In this document: positions 43,575 to 55,019 of the stretch, piece after piece | Position numbering within the stretch: position 1 is the first letter of the stretch | How the letters are laid out: each line of letters opens with the position of its first letter | Source: Anisodus tanguticus | Taxonomy: Eukaryota > Streptophyta > Magnoliopsida > Solanales > Solanaceae | Assembly (NCBI GenBank): GCA_034509755.1 | Contig: CM067555.1 | Location: forward strand, 19,852,142 to 19,916,141 | Direction of reading: 5' to 3' | Length of the DNA: 64,000 nt | The notes under the pieces: model-generated | Told to the model about the DNA's origin: nothing | Seen by the model: only the letters and a program-made list of their open reading frames with translations | The model's database searches: none | Program-made: the position numbers and the translations under genes

Positions 43575-44633
43575 TGTTGGAAATTTTCCTTTGGCGGGAG
43601 TTGCGTCCAACCAAATTTAATGGCTTAAACACTAGTGTTCCGCATGTTGGAGAATTCAGTTCTTCACACGTGCATAATCTACTAAGTAAGAGATGACCGT
43701 AGGGCCAAGGATCGTCAAATTTTGTTGATAAATGAAAGAGATATTGGTCCACAAAGTGAGGTGTTTGAAGCATGGAAAAGTGTGGTATTTAGACCAATTC
43801 TCCCTCATCGGTGGGGGAAGAAAGATTTGTTTAGTTTATAAGTCTCAAAGTTGGATTGGGGTTTGGAACCCCAAGGGGTATCCCATGTGTTTAAAGGAGG
43901 GAGGACCTAGATGTGCTTCGGTTCGAGGATAAGCCCACACGCGCGCCGCCGCCGCCCGCCCGTCCGGTCCGGTCTCGATTTCGAGTCATGGGTCATGGGT
44001 CATGGGATGTGCTTCTTCTGATATTATCTTTTTGGACCAGAATTATTTCATATTTACAGTTTGGTCCCTGAAGTTTCAAGAAAGTCAAAATTGGACAGAG
44101 AACTTTGTTGTTAGTTTTGGAATGTCAAAGTCATTTATTTTGGCTGAATAACTCCTCTCCCTAAAGGCCAATCAGTTGCACATCAATTCACTATTTATTT
44201 TGGTGAATTACTACCTCCATAATTGCTATTACTTGGCCAGTATCAGCAATTATGTGGGCAGTTGGTAAGTCCTCTCCTCCAACTATATAATGAGGCCTTT
44301 GCACAACTGTTGAGACACACAGAAACATACAAACGAATCAGATTCTTCCCACTATCTTCCAGCATCATTTTATTACTTAAAATTCTTCAAGGTAGCACTT
44401 GAGTTTCCTTTGCTCAATTGTTTATTTGCTGTTTTATCTTGGGAGACAATTGTCCAGGATGTAGAAAGGATACATACGTGGCAATCTTGTCTTAAAGACA
44501 GACTTCCATCACTCGACTCAGCATACCAAAAACTATTCCAGTTTCTTGTTCAAGTTTATGGTAATTTTCAGTTTGTTGTAATACTTAGCAGTTACTTATT
44601 TCCGTTTCCTACACCATTGTAACCAACAGTCTA

Positions 44634-45801
44634 AACTACAGTAAGCTCATATATCATCATATATCACCAATATACTACTGAAACCAAAATGATACTATTC
44701 CTATTCTATAGGAGTATCAAATAAAAAATTAAAACGCTACCGTTCCTATTCTATAGGAGTATCGTTGGAGAAAAAAAATCATCTTTTTGTGCAAAGAAGA
44801 CACCTGCAAAAGATGACAAGCCAACAAACGTTGAAAAAATGGCAACAACTTTAAGAAAAGCATGAAATGACAAGAGAAAGTACTATTTACTTTATGACCT
44901 TTGTAATAAAAATACTATTTGTTTTTTAGACTTTTCAGGATGCCAATAATGTAAGGCAACCGGGGTTATCTATAAAAGGAGCCTCTTTGTAACCTTGAAA
45001 GACAACTTGAGAATACAAGAAAATCTTCAATCTTCAAAATATTCTCTCTCATGTCTAGCTAAACCCCCCTTCTAGTCTATAACCCATATCAAGAATAATA
45101 TCATAATACCAGAGAATAGATACTTTGAAAGCTTATACTTAGAACCATACTGGTCCATAAAACACTGTCTCTTAAAAGAAATTTTAAGAAAGAGTCTATC
45201 GAGCAACTCCCAGCACCTAGGCCATTTATCTCGTCGAATCCAGTGAGGAAAAAGGGAGGCAGAGCCCGGGTGAGTTGAGTATCTCCGGTGATCTTGAAAT
45301 TCTACTAAGAGGTATGTTTTCAGACTATGTGTTTCTAATTATAATCTTGATAAGTATAAGTCTCTTCAATTATGATGTTAAATATTGATAGAAGGTTATA
45401 GACTTTTATTTAAAAAATGAATTTTAAGTTTATAATACATGCTTTTGTACTACATGTCTATTATTTGATAAACTTACATGTAACTATGTTAATATGCCAT
45501 CTATATTCCTACACTCTTCAAGGTTGTTAGATGATGAAAAGATCCGCCCAGAAAATGGAATCAAAGCTTGTAAAAGGAATATGTTATAAACAATGAAGAA
45601 ACGTCCAGAATATTAAATAAACAAAAAAAATTACATACAGCACTAAAACACCTCTTAATACAGATAAGAAACCACAATGAAATACTGTTAAGATATTATA
45701 GTGATTTAATAGAATAAAGAAAATAGGATTAAGAGAGATATGTGGATTTACATAAAGAAGACTAGTATTCGGATGTGATGATAATAAAAGAGAAAAGAAA
45801 T
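44634..45801 (+). mobile_element. Endogenous pararetrovirus: leader-like region and coat protein fragment
   Basis: A TATA-like 'ctataaaagg' lies at about 44970, with a downstream leader-like stretch ('gagaatacaagaaaatc') without a long ORF, in the style of a pararetrovirus promoter and leader. From about 45690 the sequence matches, on the opposite strand, the EPRV coat-protein region at 59180-59290. It is cut at 45806 by the SIRE-like insertion and resumes at 55962. Several stops make it non-coding. A 21-base motif is repeated at 44698 and 44743. Confidence 0.55.
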
Positions 45802-45806
45802 ATAAG

Positions 45807-46743
45807 TGTTGGGTCCGGGGCTACGGATAAGCAAGAATATGTAAAAATAAAACTGTAACAGCTAGAACAATTAAAATAGTTTCTGGATGTTGCCTTCAAT
45901 GTTGTGTCAACATCTGAGGCAACATTGTGATAAAACAGTTATAAACCTTTATAGAGTAAATGCAGCAGAAAAGTAAAGAGACACAAGGTTTATATTTTCA
46001 AGGGTATATATTAATATATCCCTTGATTGTCAATGACCAAAGAATTGTATAAATTATATACAATTACAAATGAATTTCTTTTTACAAGATTGAACAATAA
46101 ATGCAAAAAAGAAATTACAAACAAAAGTGAAGTCGCAGATGACTTCAGCCTAAAGTTAAAAGATCTAAAAAGACAAATACAACATCTTCATTACAATTGC
46201 TTGAAATATAAGCTTGATCTAAAATCTGGACAGCAATGGTAATGTGGGACTAGATGTTGTTATACTACTTTAGGCTAAGTGTGTTGATCCAGTTTCTAAG
46301 GTGAATATCCGAGAGCTCTCTTGGTAATTCTTCTCGTTCAATTATGGATATCGATACTCTGAAGCTCCCCTCTATTTAGAGTGTGGAACTTCCCTTGCAA
46401 TCCTTACTGATTGGTTGCGGAGGTTGAGTAAAAGAAGGCTTCAGCTTGGACCGGTTCTTGCTCCTTAAAAAGCTCAACGTTCTGGACTTGGTCTTCACGC
46501 TACTTCCTCTCCAAGCTTTGACTGTTTCTTTTACCAAGTTTTAAACACAGCATCATTATAAGCTTGCCTAGGTCATTTTTTACTCACAGTAACACAACCT
46601 GTTTTGGCCGGAAGAATAGGCAAAATCGTTACAGAGATGTTGTCAGGAATGTTGTCACAACATCGCAGGCAACATTCTTATTTTCATAAGATGTTGTCCT
46701 GAGCATTTACAAATGTTGCCACAACATCCATCCAATATCAACA
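45807..46743 (-). repeat. 3' LTR of the SIRE-like element
   Basis: TG...CA termini, 937 bp. It carries two complete ATGTTG/CAACAT modules (45887-45925 and 46637-46675) and a partial one (46691-46727). Its internal ORF (46027-46242) recurs in the other LTR but shows no family hallmark. Confidence 0.95.
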
Positions 46744-49700
46744 ATCTCTCCCTTTTTGTCTTTCTTCACAAAACTCCATACGAAGCGAAAATGACTAGGA
46801 TACTGATTCCCGATGTAGTCCTTTCATTCCAAGAATCAGTAGGATCAGTGCTAGGCTCCCCCTTAACCTGCAATATTAAATTCCAAGAAGTGTTATAACG
46901 ATGATTTGATTAGATAGGAGTTATGTTCTGTTAGTCGTGACTTACTTACAGCAACTGCGTAAACAGTCTACAGTAACTATTCATAACAATCCACATCAGG
47001 CAAACATATATAAACGATGATTTGATTAGATAGGAGTTATCTGGTATGTCTGCAAGAACATACCAGATATCCTAAAGTAAAATATTACAAATCAAACAAA
47101 ATATTCCAAATGTCAGTAAATCCAATATTCAAATAAATAGAGATTATCAGCACTCCATCCATCATTGAATCAACACTCCATTCCATTAGCATGATCATCC
47201 TTGACTAGAGTAATCGAGTCACAGTAGCTTTCAGCCGCTTTCTGTGATCGATCACTCTGTGCAGCACCATCTTCATCTCCGTAGCATCAGGAGTAGTCAG
47301 CAATCATCATCTCAAATCCTCTCCCTCTGAATCATAGCTTGGCCTGCATCATCATCAGTAGTAGCTCCCCCTGTCTGTCTGCTTCCAGCAACATCATCGC
47401 ATCATCCTCTCCCCATTTTTGTGAAGAAAGTAAGCCCACATAATAGTTTCTGGCTCGCACTAGGTCTTGAATTTGCCTGTCAAGTTCAGCAATGTGCTTT
47501 CGAAGCCAGTCTTTGGACATTGGGACTTTTCCTTGACCAATGTTGCCAATGTGTCAATGTCCCATTTATCTTTCTTCCAGGGCAGGTCAATAACCCTGTC
47601 CCTACTGTTCACAACTGCTCGATGTACTGAGTAAACCTCTAAGTCTGGACTCAGCTTTTCTCCTTTTGGAGTCTTAAAACCTTGGTTGAGCAGGATTTAA
47701 AAAATCAAGGAGAGGTATGGAAGGGCAGAGTTGTTTTGTCTTTCTGCCAAGTTGGCAACATGGTTGAATATGAGGGTTCCTAAGTCAACTTTCTGATTCC
47801 TTCCAATCTTGAAAAGCAATGATTCTTGATCAATGGTCACTACTGTCTCGTTGAGGGAGGGTAGCCAGTTGTATATAGCAAGTTTGTGCAAAGTGGCAAA
47901 CAAGGCAGTGAGTTTTGACACAGGACTGCGAGGAGCCCAAACAGTGATCAGATTCCCCGTAAGGTACTTGATCATCGAATTGAGTTCCTCCACAGTGGGG
48001 TTTGGTTGAGGTTCTCTTTCACTAACAATTATCCCAAGAGTGGAGTTGATGATATTAGGTGTAAAATTGTATATCTTGTTGTATAGGTACACTCTCCCAA
48101 ATTTCTTTGAGGTTGTGTCCCTAACAGCAAGTGTCAGATTAGCATAGAACACCCTAATCACCTTCTCACAATAAGGATTCTTACCAGATACAGAGTTTAA
48201 GATCTTTTGACTACTTAAGAAATCAACTAAACCATTTGTCGATAATGAAGTTAGGTCAATCACCTTCTCCCCTCTAACTACTCTATTTTAAAACCAATTC
48301 CAGTTACTGGAGCATGATTTCGTTTGAAACATGGAAGAGTAGGGAATTACCTCAGAATATGTTTCAGATTCTGTGTTTTCTTATTTGGATGAGGTGGATG
48401 CAGGTGTTGCCTCGGATGTTGGGGCAACATAGTCTAGGTCCATTTTCTCTTCTGTTGCCTTTAATGTTGAGGCAACATTTTTATCAAAATTCCAGTATGT
48501 TTTGCGGACCCCTTTAGGAATGAAGTTCTGTAGAGGTATGTCATCTGACATCTCTTCTTCTTCTTTTTCCTTCTCAGTTTCTGCTTGTGGAGTGGAAGTT
48601 GATGGAGTTCTGAAAGAACTGGGCACACTGAAATCGGTGTCAGTGCCGCTGCTAGTGGTAGTATCAACAGGGAAAGTCGACTCTTCCCTGGATCTTTTGA
48701 GAAATCAAATGTTGCATCAACATCGATTGGGTTTTCATTATTGCCTGGGTAGCCCACCTGTAATGGCTTATCTGAACCAAGCAGGATCATAACCTGTGTG
48801 CAGTCCACCTCGATCAGTTTCAAGTCATTGATGGAAGTATAATGCTTGTAAACCTTGTTGCTATTTGCTGGACTAGTTGACATTGGGGAATAATCTTTGG
48901 TGTTTGTGAATTTTGAGGAATATACATGGGAGAGGTTTTTGAAGAATTGGGCGTGTTAGAGAAGCTTTAGGTTTTGAAAAATGACGGTGGTGTTTGGGAT
49001 GCCATGATTTGATGGATTGTAAATCGGCTGATGTGACAATTCCAAGACAAAAAATGAGAGGTTCCATTATGGAAAAATATACTTACACTCAAACTCCTTT
49101 TCCTTAAATTTAGATTGTATAGAAGAATAAAAACTCTTTACACACCTAAAACAAAAGATTTACACAGCACATAACATCATTTAAAATTTAAATAAAAACG
49201 GTCCTCCAGAATATTTGGATGTTCCGTTAAAGACAGAGACATGTTAAATACCAAAAACAAGAATAAAATAAGATAAATCAGATTGATCAATATACTGGAA
49301 CGCGATGTTGCTAATGATGTTGGCAACATTTCCAAGTTAAACAAACATTATGAGACTCCAAGGATTTTCTGATTTGGCAGATGATATTTCCGTATATGTT
49401 CCCTATGAGACTGATCGCTGGACTAATGTAACATTTTACCATTGTCCTTAATCAACTTAGTTGAACACATACAGATTAAAAAAATATTGAGGAATTTTCA
49501 ACCTTTTTAAAGCGCGTGGTACTCCTATAGAATAGGAATGATACCAATCTTAGAGCTTTGCTCTTTTTGTATACATCCAAATCTTTTAGTAGAGGCTTCG
49601 CCTTCTTATGATACTCTTTTTTTATGATATACATAATTGTTTTATATATGTATATATATATATCATCACAGAGAATGGTATCGCATTCATATCTTGTCCT

Positions 49701-49850
49701 TTTAAAGTCATGCTTGATTTTTTTGAAAAACAGTGCAACGTCACTACAACACTTATCCTGTGTATTGACTCAACAGTAAATGTTACCCCAAATGTTAGGA
49801 CAACATTTCGGACAACATCTACCTAGCTTGTCTTATTTTCAAAGAGAACA
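46744..49850 (-). pseudogene. Downstream (env-position) ORF region of the SIRE-like element
   Basis: Between RNase H and the 3' LTR lie several same-strand ORFs: 48461-48883, 48381-48626, 47697-48263 (188 residues) and 47332-47520 (62 residues). The 188-residue piece, with 'VRVFYANL' like and 'NSTLGIIV' segments, resembles the plant-specific 'putative transposon protein' domain often found 3' of pol in SIRE-lineage elements. The last piece (Lys/Arg/Gln-rich, heptad-like) could be a coiled coil. They are probably parts of one decayed ORF split by shifts. No signal peptide or membrane segment typical of an envelope was seen. The 48900-49850 part has no supported ORF. Confidence 0.55.
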
Positions 49851-49859
49851 GAGACCAAG

Positions 49860-51370
49860 AAATTTTTTCAAGCTAGAAAATCTCTCATGATCTAAAGGTT
49901 TGATAAAAATGTCAGCCAATTGAAAAAGAGTATCAACATGTTCGATTTGAACTAGTTGTTTTCCCACTAAGTCTCTTAAAAATGATGTCTTATGTCTATG
50001 TGCTTTGTACGTGAATGCTGAACAAGATTTTTGGAAATATTAATAGCACTCAGATTATCACAGTATAAAATCATAGAGTTATTAGATATGCCATAGCCAT
50101 CTAGCATATGTCGTAACCAGATCAGTTGAGCACAACAACTTCCGGCTGCCACATATTCAGATTCGGCAGTCGAGAGTGATACACAATTTTGTTTACGACT
50201 GTATTATGAGACTAGATTATTGCCAAGATAGAAACACCCACCACTAGTGCTTTTCCTATCGTCTACATCACCGGCCCAATCCGAGTCACTATATCCTATT
50301 AGATTAGGATTAGTGTCTTTGGAGTACCAAATTCCCAAGTCACTTGTACCGGTAACATATCGAATGATACGTTTCACAGCATTAAGATGAGATACCTTGG
50401 GACTGGCTTGGAACCTGGCGCAAACACATACGCTAAACATGATATCGGGGCGACTGGCAGTAAGGTATAAAAGGCTACCTATCATAGATCGGTACAATAT
50501 TGGGTCAACATCTTGTCCAACATCGTCTTTACATACCTGTTGCGTAGAGCCCATTGGAGTCTTTATGTGTTTAGCATTTTCCAGAACAAATCTCCTAACA
50601 AGATTCTTGGCGTACTTGCTTTGAGATACAAAGATCACATCTTCATTCTGTTTAATCTGCAAGCCTAAGAAAAATGTTAGTCCTCCAATCATGCTCATCT
50701 CAAATGTTGTCGACATTGCTTCGACAAATGACTTCAAGAATGATTCTGTAGTCGAACAAAAAATAATATCATCAACATAGATTTGAGCTATTATTACATC
50801 TACACCGTGTCTTTTAATGAATAATGTTCTGTCAGCTTCTCCACGGGTAAAACCAAACTCAACAAGGAAGTTAGTTAGACGACCATACCATGCACGTGGT
50901 GCTTGTTTTAGTCCATACAAAGCTTTCTTGAGCTTGTACACATGATGTGGATGGTGAGGATCCTCAAATCCCTTTGGTTGTTCAACATATACTTCTTTGT
51001 CCAAGTATCCATTGAGGAAGGCACCTTTAACGTCCATTTGGTGCAAGGTAATCTTTAGATAGCAAGCAATAGCAAGAAGCAATCTTATTGACTCAATTCT
51101 AGCCACATGAGCGAAGGTCTCGTCATAGTCGATACCTTCTACTTGTGTATATCCTTGAGCAACAAGTCGAGCTTTGTTCCTAACAATCTTCCCTAAGTCA
51201 TATGATTTGTTTTTGAATATCCACTTGGTCCCAATAACATTTGTGTTGTTGGGTCGTGGTATCAAGTCCCAAACCTCATTTCGGGCAAATTGTTCAAGCT
51301 CCTCTTGCATGGCTTGAATCCAAAAATTATCTTTTAATGCTTCCCCAATATTTTTAGGTAAATTGTTCAA
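49860..51370 (-). pseudogene. SIRE-like reverse transcriptase and RNase H
   Basis: The 388-residue open frame (50204-51370) runs from 'WIQAMQEELEQFARNEVWDL' through 'HQMDVKGAFLNGYLDKEVYV', the catalytic YVDDI box and 'DWAGDVDDRKSTSG' of RNase H. A stop at 50204 precedes the rest of RNase H (49860-50203), where 'AESEYVAAGSCCAQ', 'CDNLSAINISKN' and 'ADIFIKPL' can be read. A 73-bp tandem duplication at 51287-51432 shifts the frame at its start. Otherwise it is well preserved. Confidence 0.9.
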
Positions 51371-51432
51371 GCTCCTCTTGCATGGCTTGAATCCAAAAAT
51401 TATCTTTTAATGCTTCCCAAATATTTTTAGGT
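51287..51432. repeat. 73-bp tandem duplication in SIRE-like pol
   Basis: Copies at 51287-51359 and 51360-51432 differ at one base by eye. The length is not a multiple of three, so the duplication breaks the pol frame just upstream of the long RT ORF. Confidence 0.9.
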
Positions 51433-51680
51433 TCCAAAGTAGATGTAAGACAAGAAAGACTTACCTGTTGATATATGGTGGACATGCACACATACCTTAC
51501 CATTTCTCGGTAATTCATTGGCTCTTCCATCTTGTACGCCTCTTCTAAAAAACACCCCCTATCACCTGGTCGGGTGGATGGTTCCTTCTAATCCTCGATG
51601 GAGGGTCTCTTCTCACTTGATCATTCAGTTCAGTAGAAGACTCCTCCTCGACTTCGTCCCTTGTGTTCTCTCTTTGAGGT

Positions 51681-52880
51681 TCAGATTGTTTCTTCTAATG
51701 TCGGGACAACATCTGTTTCTTCAGTGGGTTGCTCCTCTTCAACTGCAACCACAATGTTGTTTTCTGAATATCTACCAGATATATCCAGCAGGTCATCAAA
51801 AATAAAATTGATTGACTCTTGTATGGTCTTTGTCCGAAGATTGTATATTCGGTAAGCATGGCTATTCTGAGAGTAGCCAACGAATATTCCCTTGTCACTC
51901 TTAGAGTCAAATTTATCCAGTTGATCCCTGTCATTAAGAATAGAGCACACACACCTAAAGACATGAAAGTACCGCAATATAAGTTTTTTTCCATTCAACA
52001 GTCCATAAGGTGTCATCTTAGTCCCTGGCCTTAAATAGATTCTATTAGTTATGTGACATGCCGTGTTCAAAGCTTATGCCCAAAACCTCTTTGACAATTG
52101 CTTAGAACTTAACATAACTCTAGTCATTTCTTGTAAAGTTCTGTTCTTTCTCTCAGCAACCCCATTTTGTTGTGGTGTTTTTGATGCCGAAAATTCATGG
52201 AATATGCCTTTCTTTTCACAAAATTTTGCAAAGGTTTGATTTTCAAACTCCTTTCCATGATCAGATCTAATTCTGAAAATCGAAGAACAAAACAGATTCT
52301 TAATCCTAGAGTAAAGTGTTCTAAACATCTCAAAGGTTTGTGATTTTTCCTTTAAAAATTAGATCCAAGTGAATCTGGAAAAATCATCTATTATCACATA
52401 AGAATATCTCACCCCTCCAAGGCTATCTACCTCGATTGGACCCATAAGATCCATACGCAATAATTGAAAATAATGAGACGTACCTGAATGTTGTCCGTCA
52501 TGTTGGACAACATTATGAGAGACTCGGGTCTGTTTTCCTTTCAAACAATCTTCGCACAATGTTTTATCTTTTGGATCCAGTCTGGGAATGCCTCTGACAG
52601 CTTCAAATGAGATCACCTTCTCCAAGGTGCCGTAGTTGACATGTCCCAACTTTTGATGCCAAAGTGTCAAGTCACCTACCTTTGCGGAGTTGCAAAACTC
52701 TTGTCTATCGACTAGATAGCAATTATCTCTAGTTCGGATTCCTGACATGACACATTTTTCTGCAGAATTTGTAACCTTGCATCCAAGCTTGTTGAATTTC
52801 ACCTCGAGATCATCATCACATAGTTGGCTTATGCTAAGAAGATTAGCAACCAAACCTTCTACATGAAGAATATTTTTCAA
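51681..52880 (-). pseudogene. SIRE-like pre-integrase and integrase
   Basis: Three open pieces are 52359-52880, 52074-52328 and 51681-52070. Motifs: 'LWHQKLGHVNYGTLEK', 'CEDCLKGKQTR', 'VIIDDFSRFTW', 'RSDHGKEFEN', 'PQQNGVAERKNRTLQEM' and 'GIFVGYSQNSHAYRIYN'. The breaks are at 52358/52328 and 52073. The acidic active-site residues appear present. Confidence 0.9.
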
Positions 52881-52907
52881 AGCTGGTACATCCGGAACAT
52901 TAAGAGT

Positions 52908-54964
52908 TCATTTACCAATTATCTTACTCTTACTTCCTCCTCCAAAGGTCACGTATCTTCCATTGAATGCTCCATACTCCTTCAATAGACTTTTGGTACC
53001 TGTCATATGACGTGAGTAGCCACTATCGAAGTACCAATAACCTGTAATGTTAGTACGCAAATCAGTTATGCACACATTACATTTTAGATTCAGTTTGGGT
53101 ACCCATTCATTTTTCTTCCTTCTGCTTTCAGGCTGGTTGCTTTGAATGTTGTCAGTGATGTTGGGCAACATTGATGACGACATTTTAGGCAAAATTCTGA
53201 GTGCATAGTTTTGAAGTTTGTAGCAGTAGGGCATAAGATGTCCTGACTTTTTACAGAAGCTACATACAAACTTCGATCCAATCTTACTGATCTGAGAATT
53301 ACTTGGATTTTCTTTGACAAATTTTATCCTCTCAGTTTGACTATGGATTTTTGAAGTATTTGTTTTGCTAGGATATTGGTACCCAAGCCCAGCCTTTGTA
53401 GGTTTATTGAAGTTCAATATTTCATCCAGTTTGGAGGTTCCCATGTTGAGCCTTTGAAAGGTGGTCTCAGCTACGTTCAATCGTGCACGAATCTTACCAA
53501 GCTCTAGGTCCTTCTTGGTAAGTGCCACCTCTAATCGGTTGATTGTGCCTTTCAGATTGCTATTCTTAAGAGCCAATAATTTTGCTTTTGAGTCTAGTTG
53601 CTTAGATTCAGTGATTAAGGCTTTACAAAGATTTTGTAATTCCTTTATCACGTCATCTTTAGAGTCAACTAGATCTAAATTTACAGCCTCGGATGAAAAA
53701 ATAAATCCACTAAAACAATTTACATCAGAATAGTCAAAGTATACATACCTCTCTAATGTTGAAGACATTTCAGATGTTGAGTCTGATGTTGTTCCTGATG
53801 TTGTCGCAACATTGTCAAGAACATCTTCATCATCGGATAGTGAGTGTTCGAACATGGCTGCCAGCATTGCCTGTGGTTCTTCTTCTTGATCTCCTTCCTC
53901 CTCTTCGTTCTCATCATCACTGAGAGTTACCCACATAACCTTACCAATTTTTCTAAGGGTGTTTGCACACTCATTAGCGTAGTGTCCCCAACCCGAGCAT
54001 ATATGACACTGCACTCCCTTGAGTTGTTTGGGATTGAAATTAGTACTATCATAGTTAGATTCCCTCAGTGGATTGTGATTTCTTTGCTCAGAAGGTGACC
54101 TATTCGGCTGTTTATTGAAGAGTGGGTTTTGATGTTGTTTGTATTTGGCTTTATTGGGATCATTGTTGATATTTCTCACCATTGAATTGAATCAACGAGT
54201 AAGTAAGGCAACAGTTGCACCATTTTCCAGTTCCTCCAAGTTTTCTTCCTCGTTTTCCAATTCAGTTTCCGAGGTTTGTCCTTGGAGTTCCAAAGTCTTG
54301 TCTTTATACAGATCTCTTTGGCTCTTCATGTTCATCTCATATGTTTGAAAGATGCTCATCAAGGCATGTAGATCCATAGTAGCAAGATTATGGACCTCGG
54401 GAATAGCACAAATCTTAGTATTAAATCTTTCAGGAAGTGATCTGAGAGCTTTATCCACAAGTTGTGTGTTGGATAAAGGAGAACCAAGCACTTGACACTG
54501 ATTAGCAATGTCAATTAACTTTTCAAAATAGGATTTTATGTCTTCAGATTCTTCCATCCTTAAGCGTTCGTATTGGCTCAAAATCATGCGAAGCTTTGTA
54601 CGTCGTACACTCGAGGTACCTTCACAATGAGTTTGTAAGGTCTCTCAAACGTCCTTGGCCGTAGTACAATTCTGGATGAGTTTAAACATATAAAGATCTA
54701 CCCGTCCAAATATCGCATTTAGGGCCTTTTCATTGAAGCTCGCACTGTTGATCTCTTCCGCGGTCCATTTAGATTCGGGTTTGGTAAGTACATCACCATC
54801 TTCGTCTACTGGCTACTTAGGAATCACATAGCCTTTGGAAACTGATCTCCAAGCTCGAACATCAATGGATTTGATGTGCGAACGTAATCGAATTTTCCAA
54901 TAGGCATAGTTAGTTCTGTCAAAAATTGGAAGTCTACCAACGTTTTGTATAGCTGAGTCCATAG
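52908..54964 (-). pseudogene. SIRE-like gag and protease
   Basis: The start is probably the Met near 54964, reading 'MDSAIQNVGRLPIFDRTNY'. A stop near 54645 (TGA for an expected Trp codon) interrupts it. The 54192-54587 piece has the gag helices ('SYFEKLIDIANQCQVLG'). One in-frame TGA at about 54191 separates it from 52908-54182 (424 residues), which holds two knuckles ('CHICSGWGHYANEC' and 'CSFCKKSGHLMPYC'), a Leu-rich coiled-coil-like stretch and the protease site 'WYFDSGYSRHMTG'. A Thr/Ser four-residue repeat at about 53774-53824 comes from an ATGTTG/CAACAT module. Confidence 0.87.
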
Positions 54965-55019
54965 CCGTAATATTCAGAATCAAACACTTATTGTATCAAG
55001 TGTTGTCTCTGATACCACT

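Larger units (their letters stand above)
37707..44633 (+). mobile_element. Complete Ty1/copia element with target duplication GTCTA, coding frames broken
   Basis: The element proper is 37712-44628 (6,917 bp). The 5' LTR is 37712-38748 (1,037 bp) and the 3' LTR 43575-44628 (1,054 bp). Both start TGTTGGAAATTT and end TAACCAACA. Target duplicates GTCTA lie at 37707-37711 and 44629-44633. A polypurine tract CAAAAGGGGA lies just before the 3' LTR. The usual TGGTATCAGAG primer site is absent after the 5' LTR. Gag and pol are in order gag, protease, integrase, RT, RNase H. About 650 bp of non-coding sequence separates RNase H from the 3' LTR. Confidence 0.93.

Noticed and set aside
46027..46242. 71-residue ORF in both SIRE-like LTRs as a real gene
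   Set aside because: It recurs only because the LTRs are duplicates; no motif, and no evidence of selection could be seen.
45887..46727. CRISPR-like array from regularly spaced short repeats
   Set aside because: The units are 6 bases with 6-base spacers and palindromic arrangement within an LTR of a plant retrotransposon.
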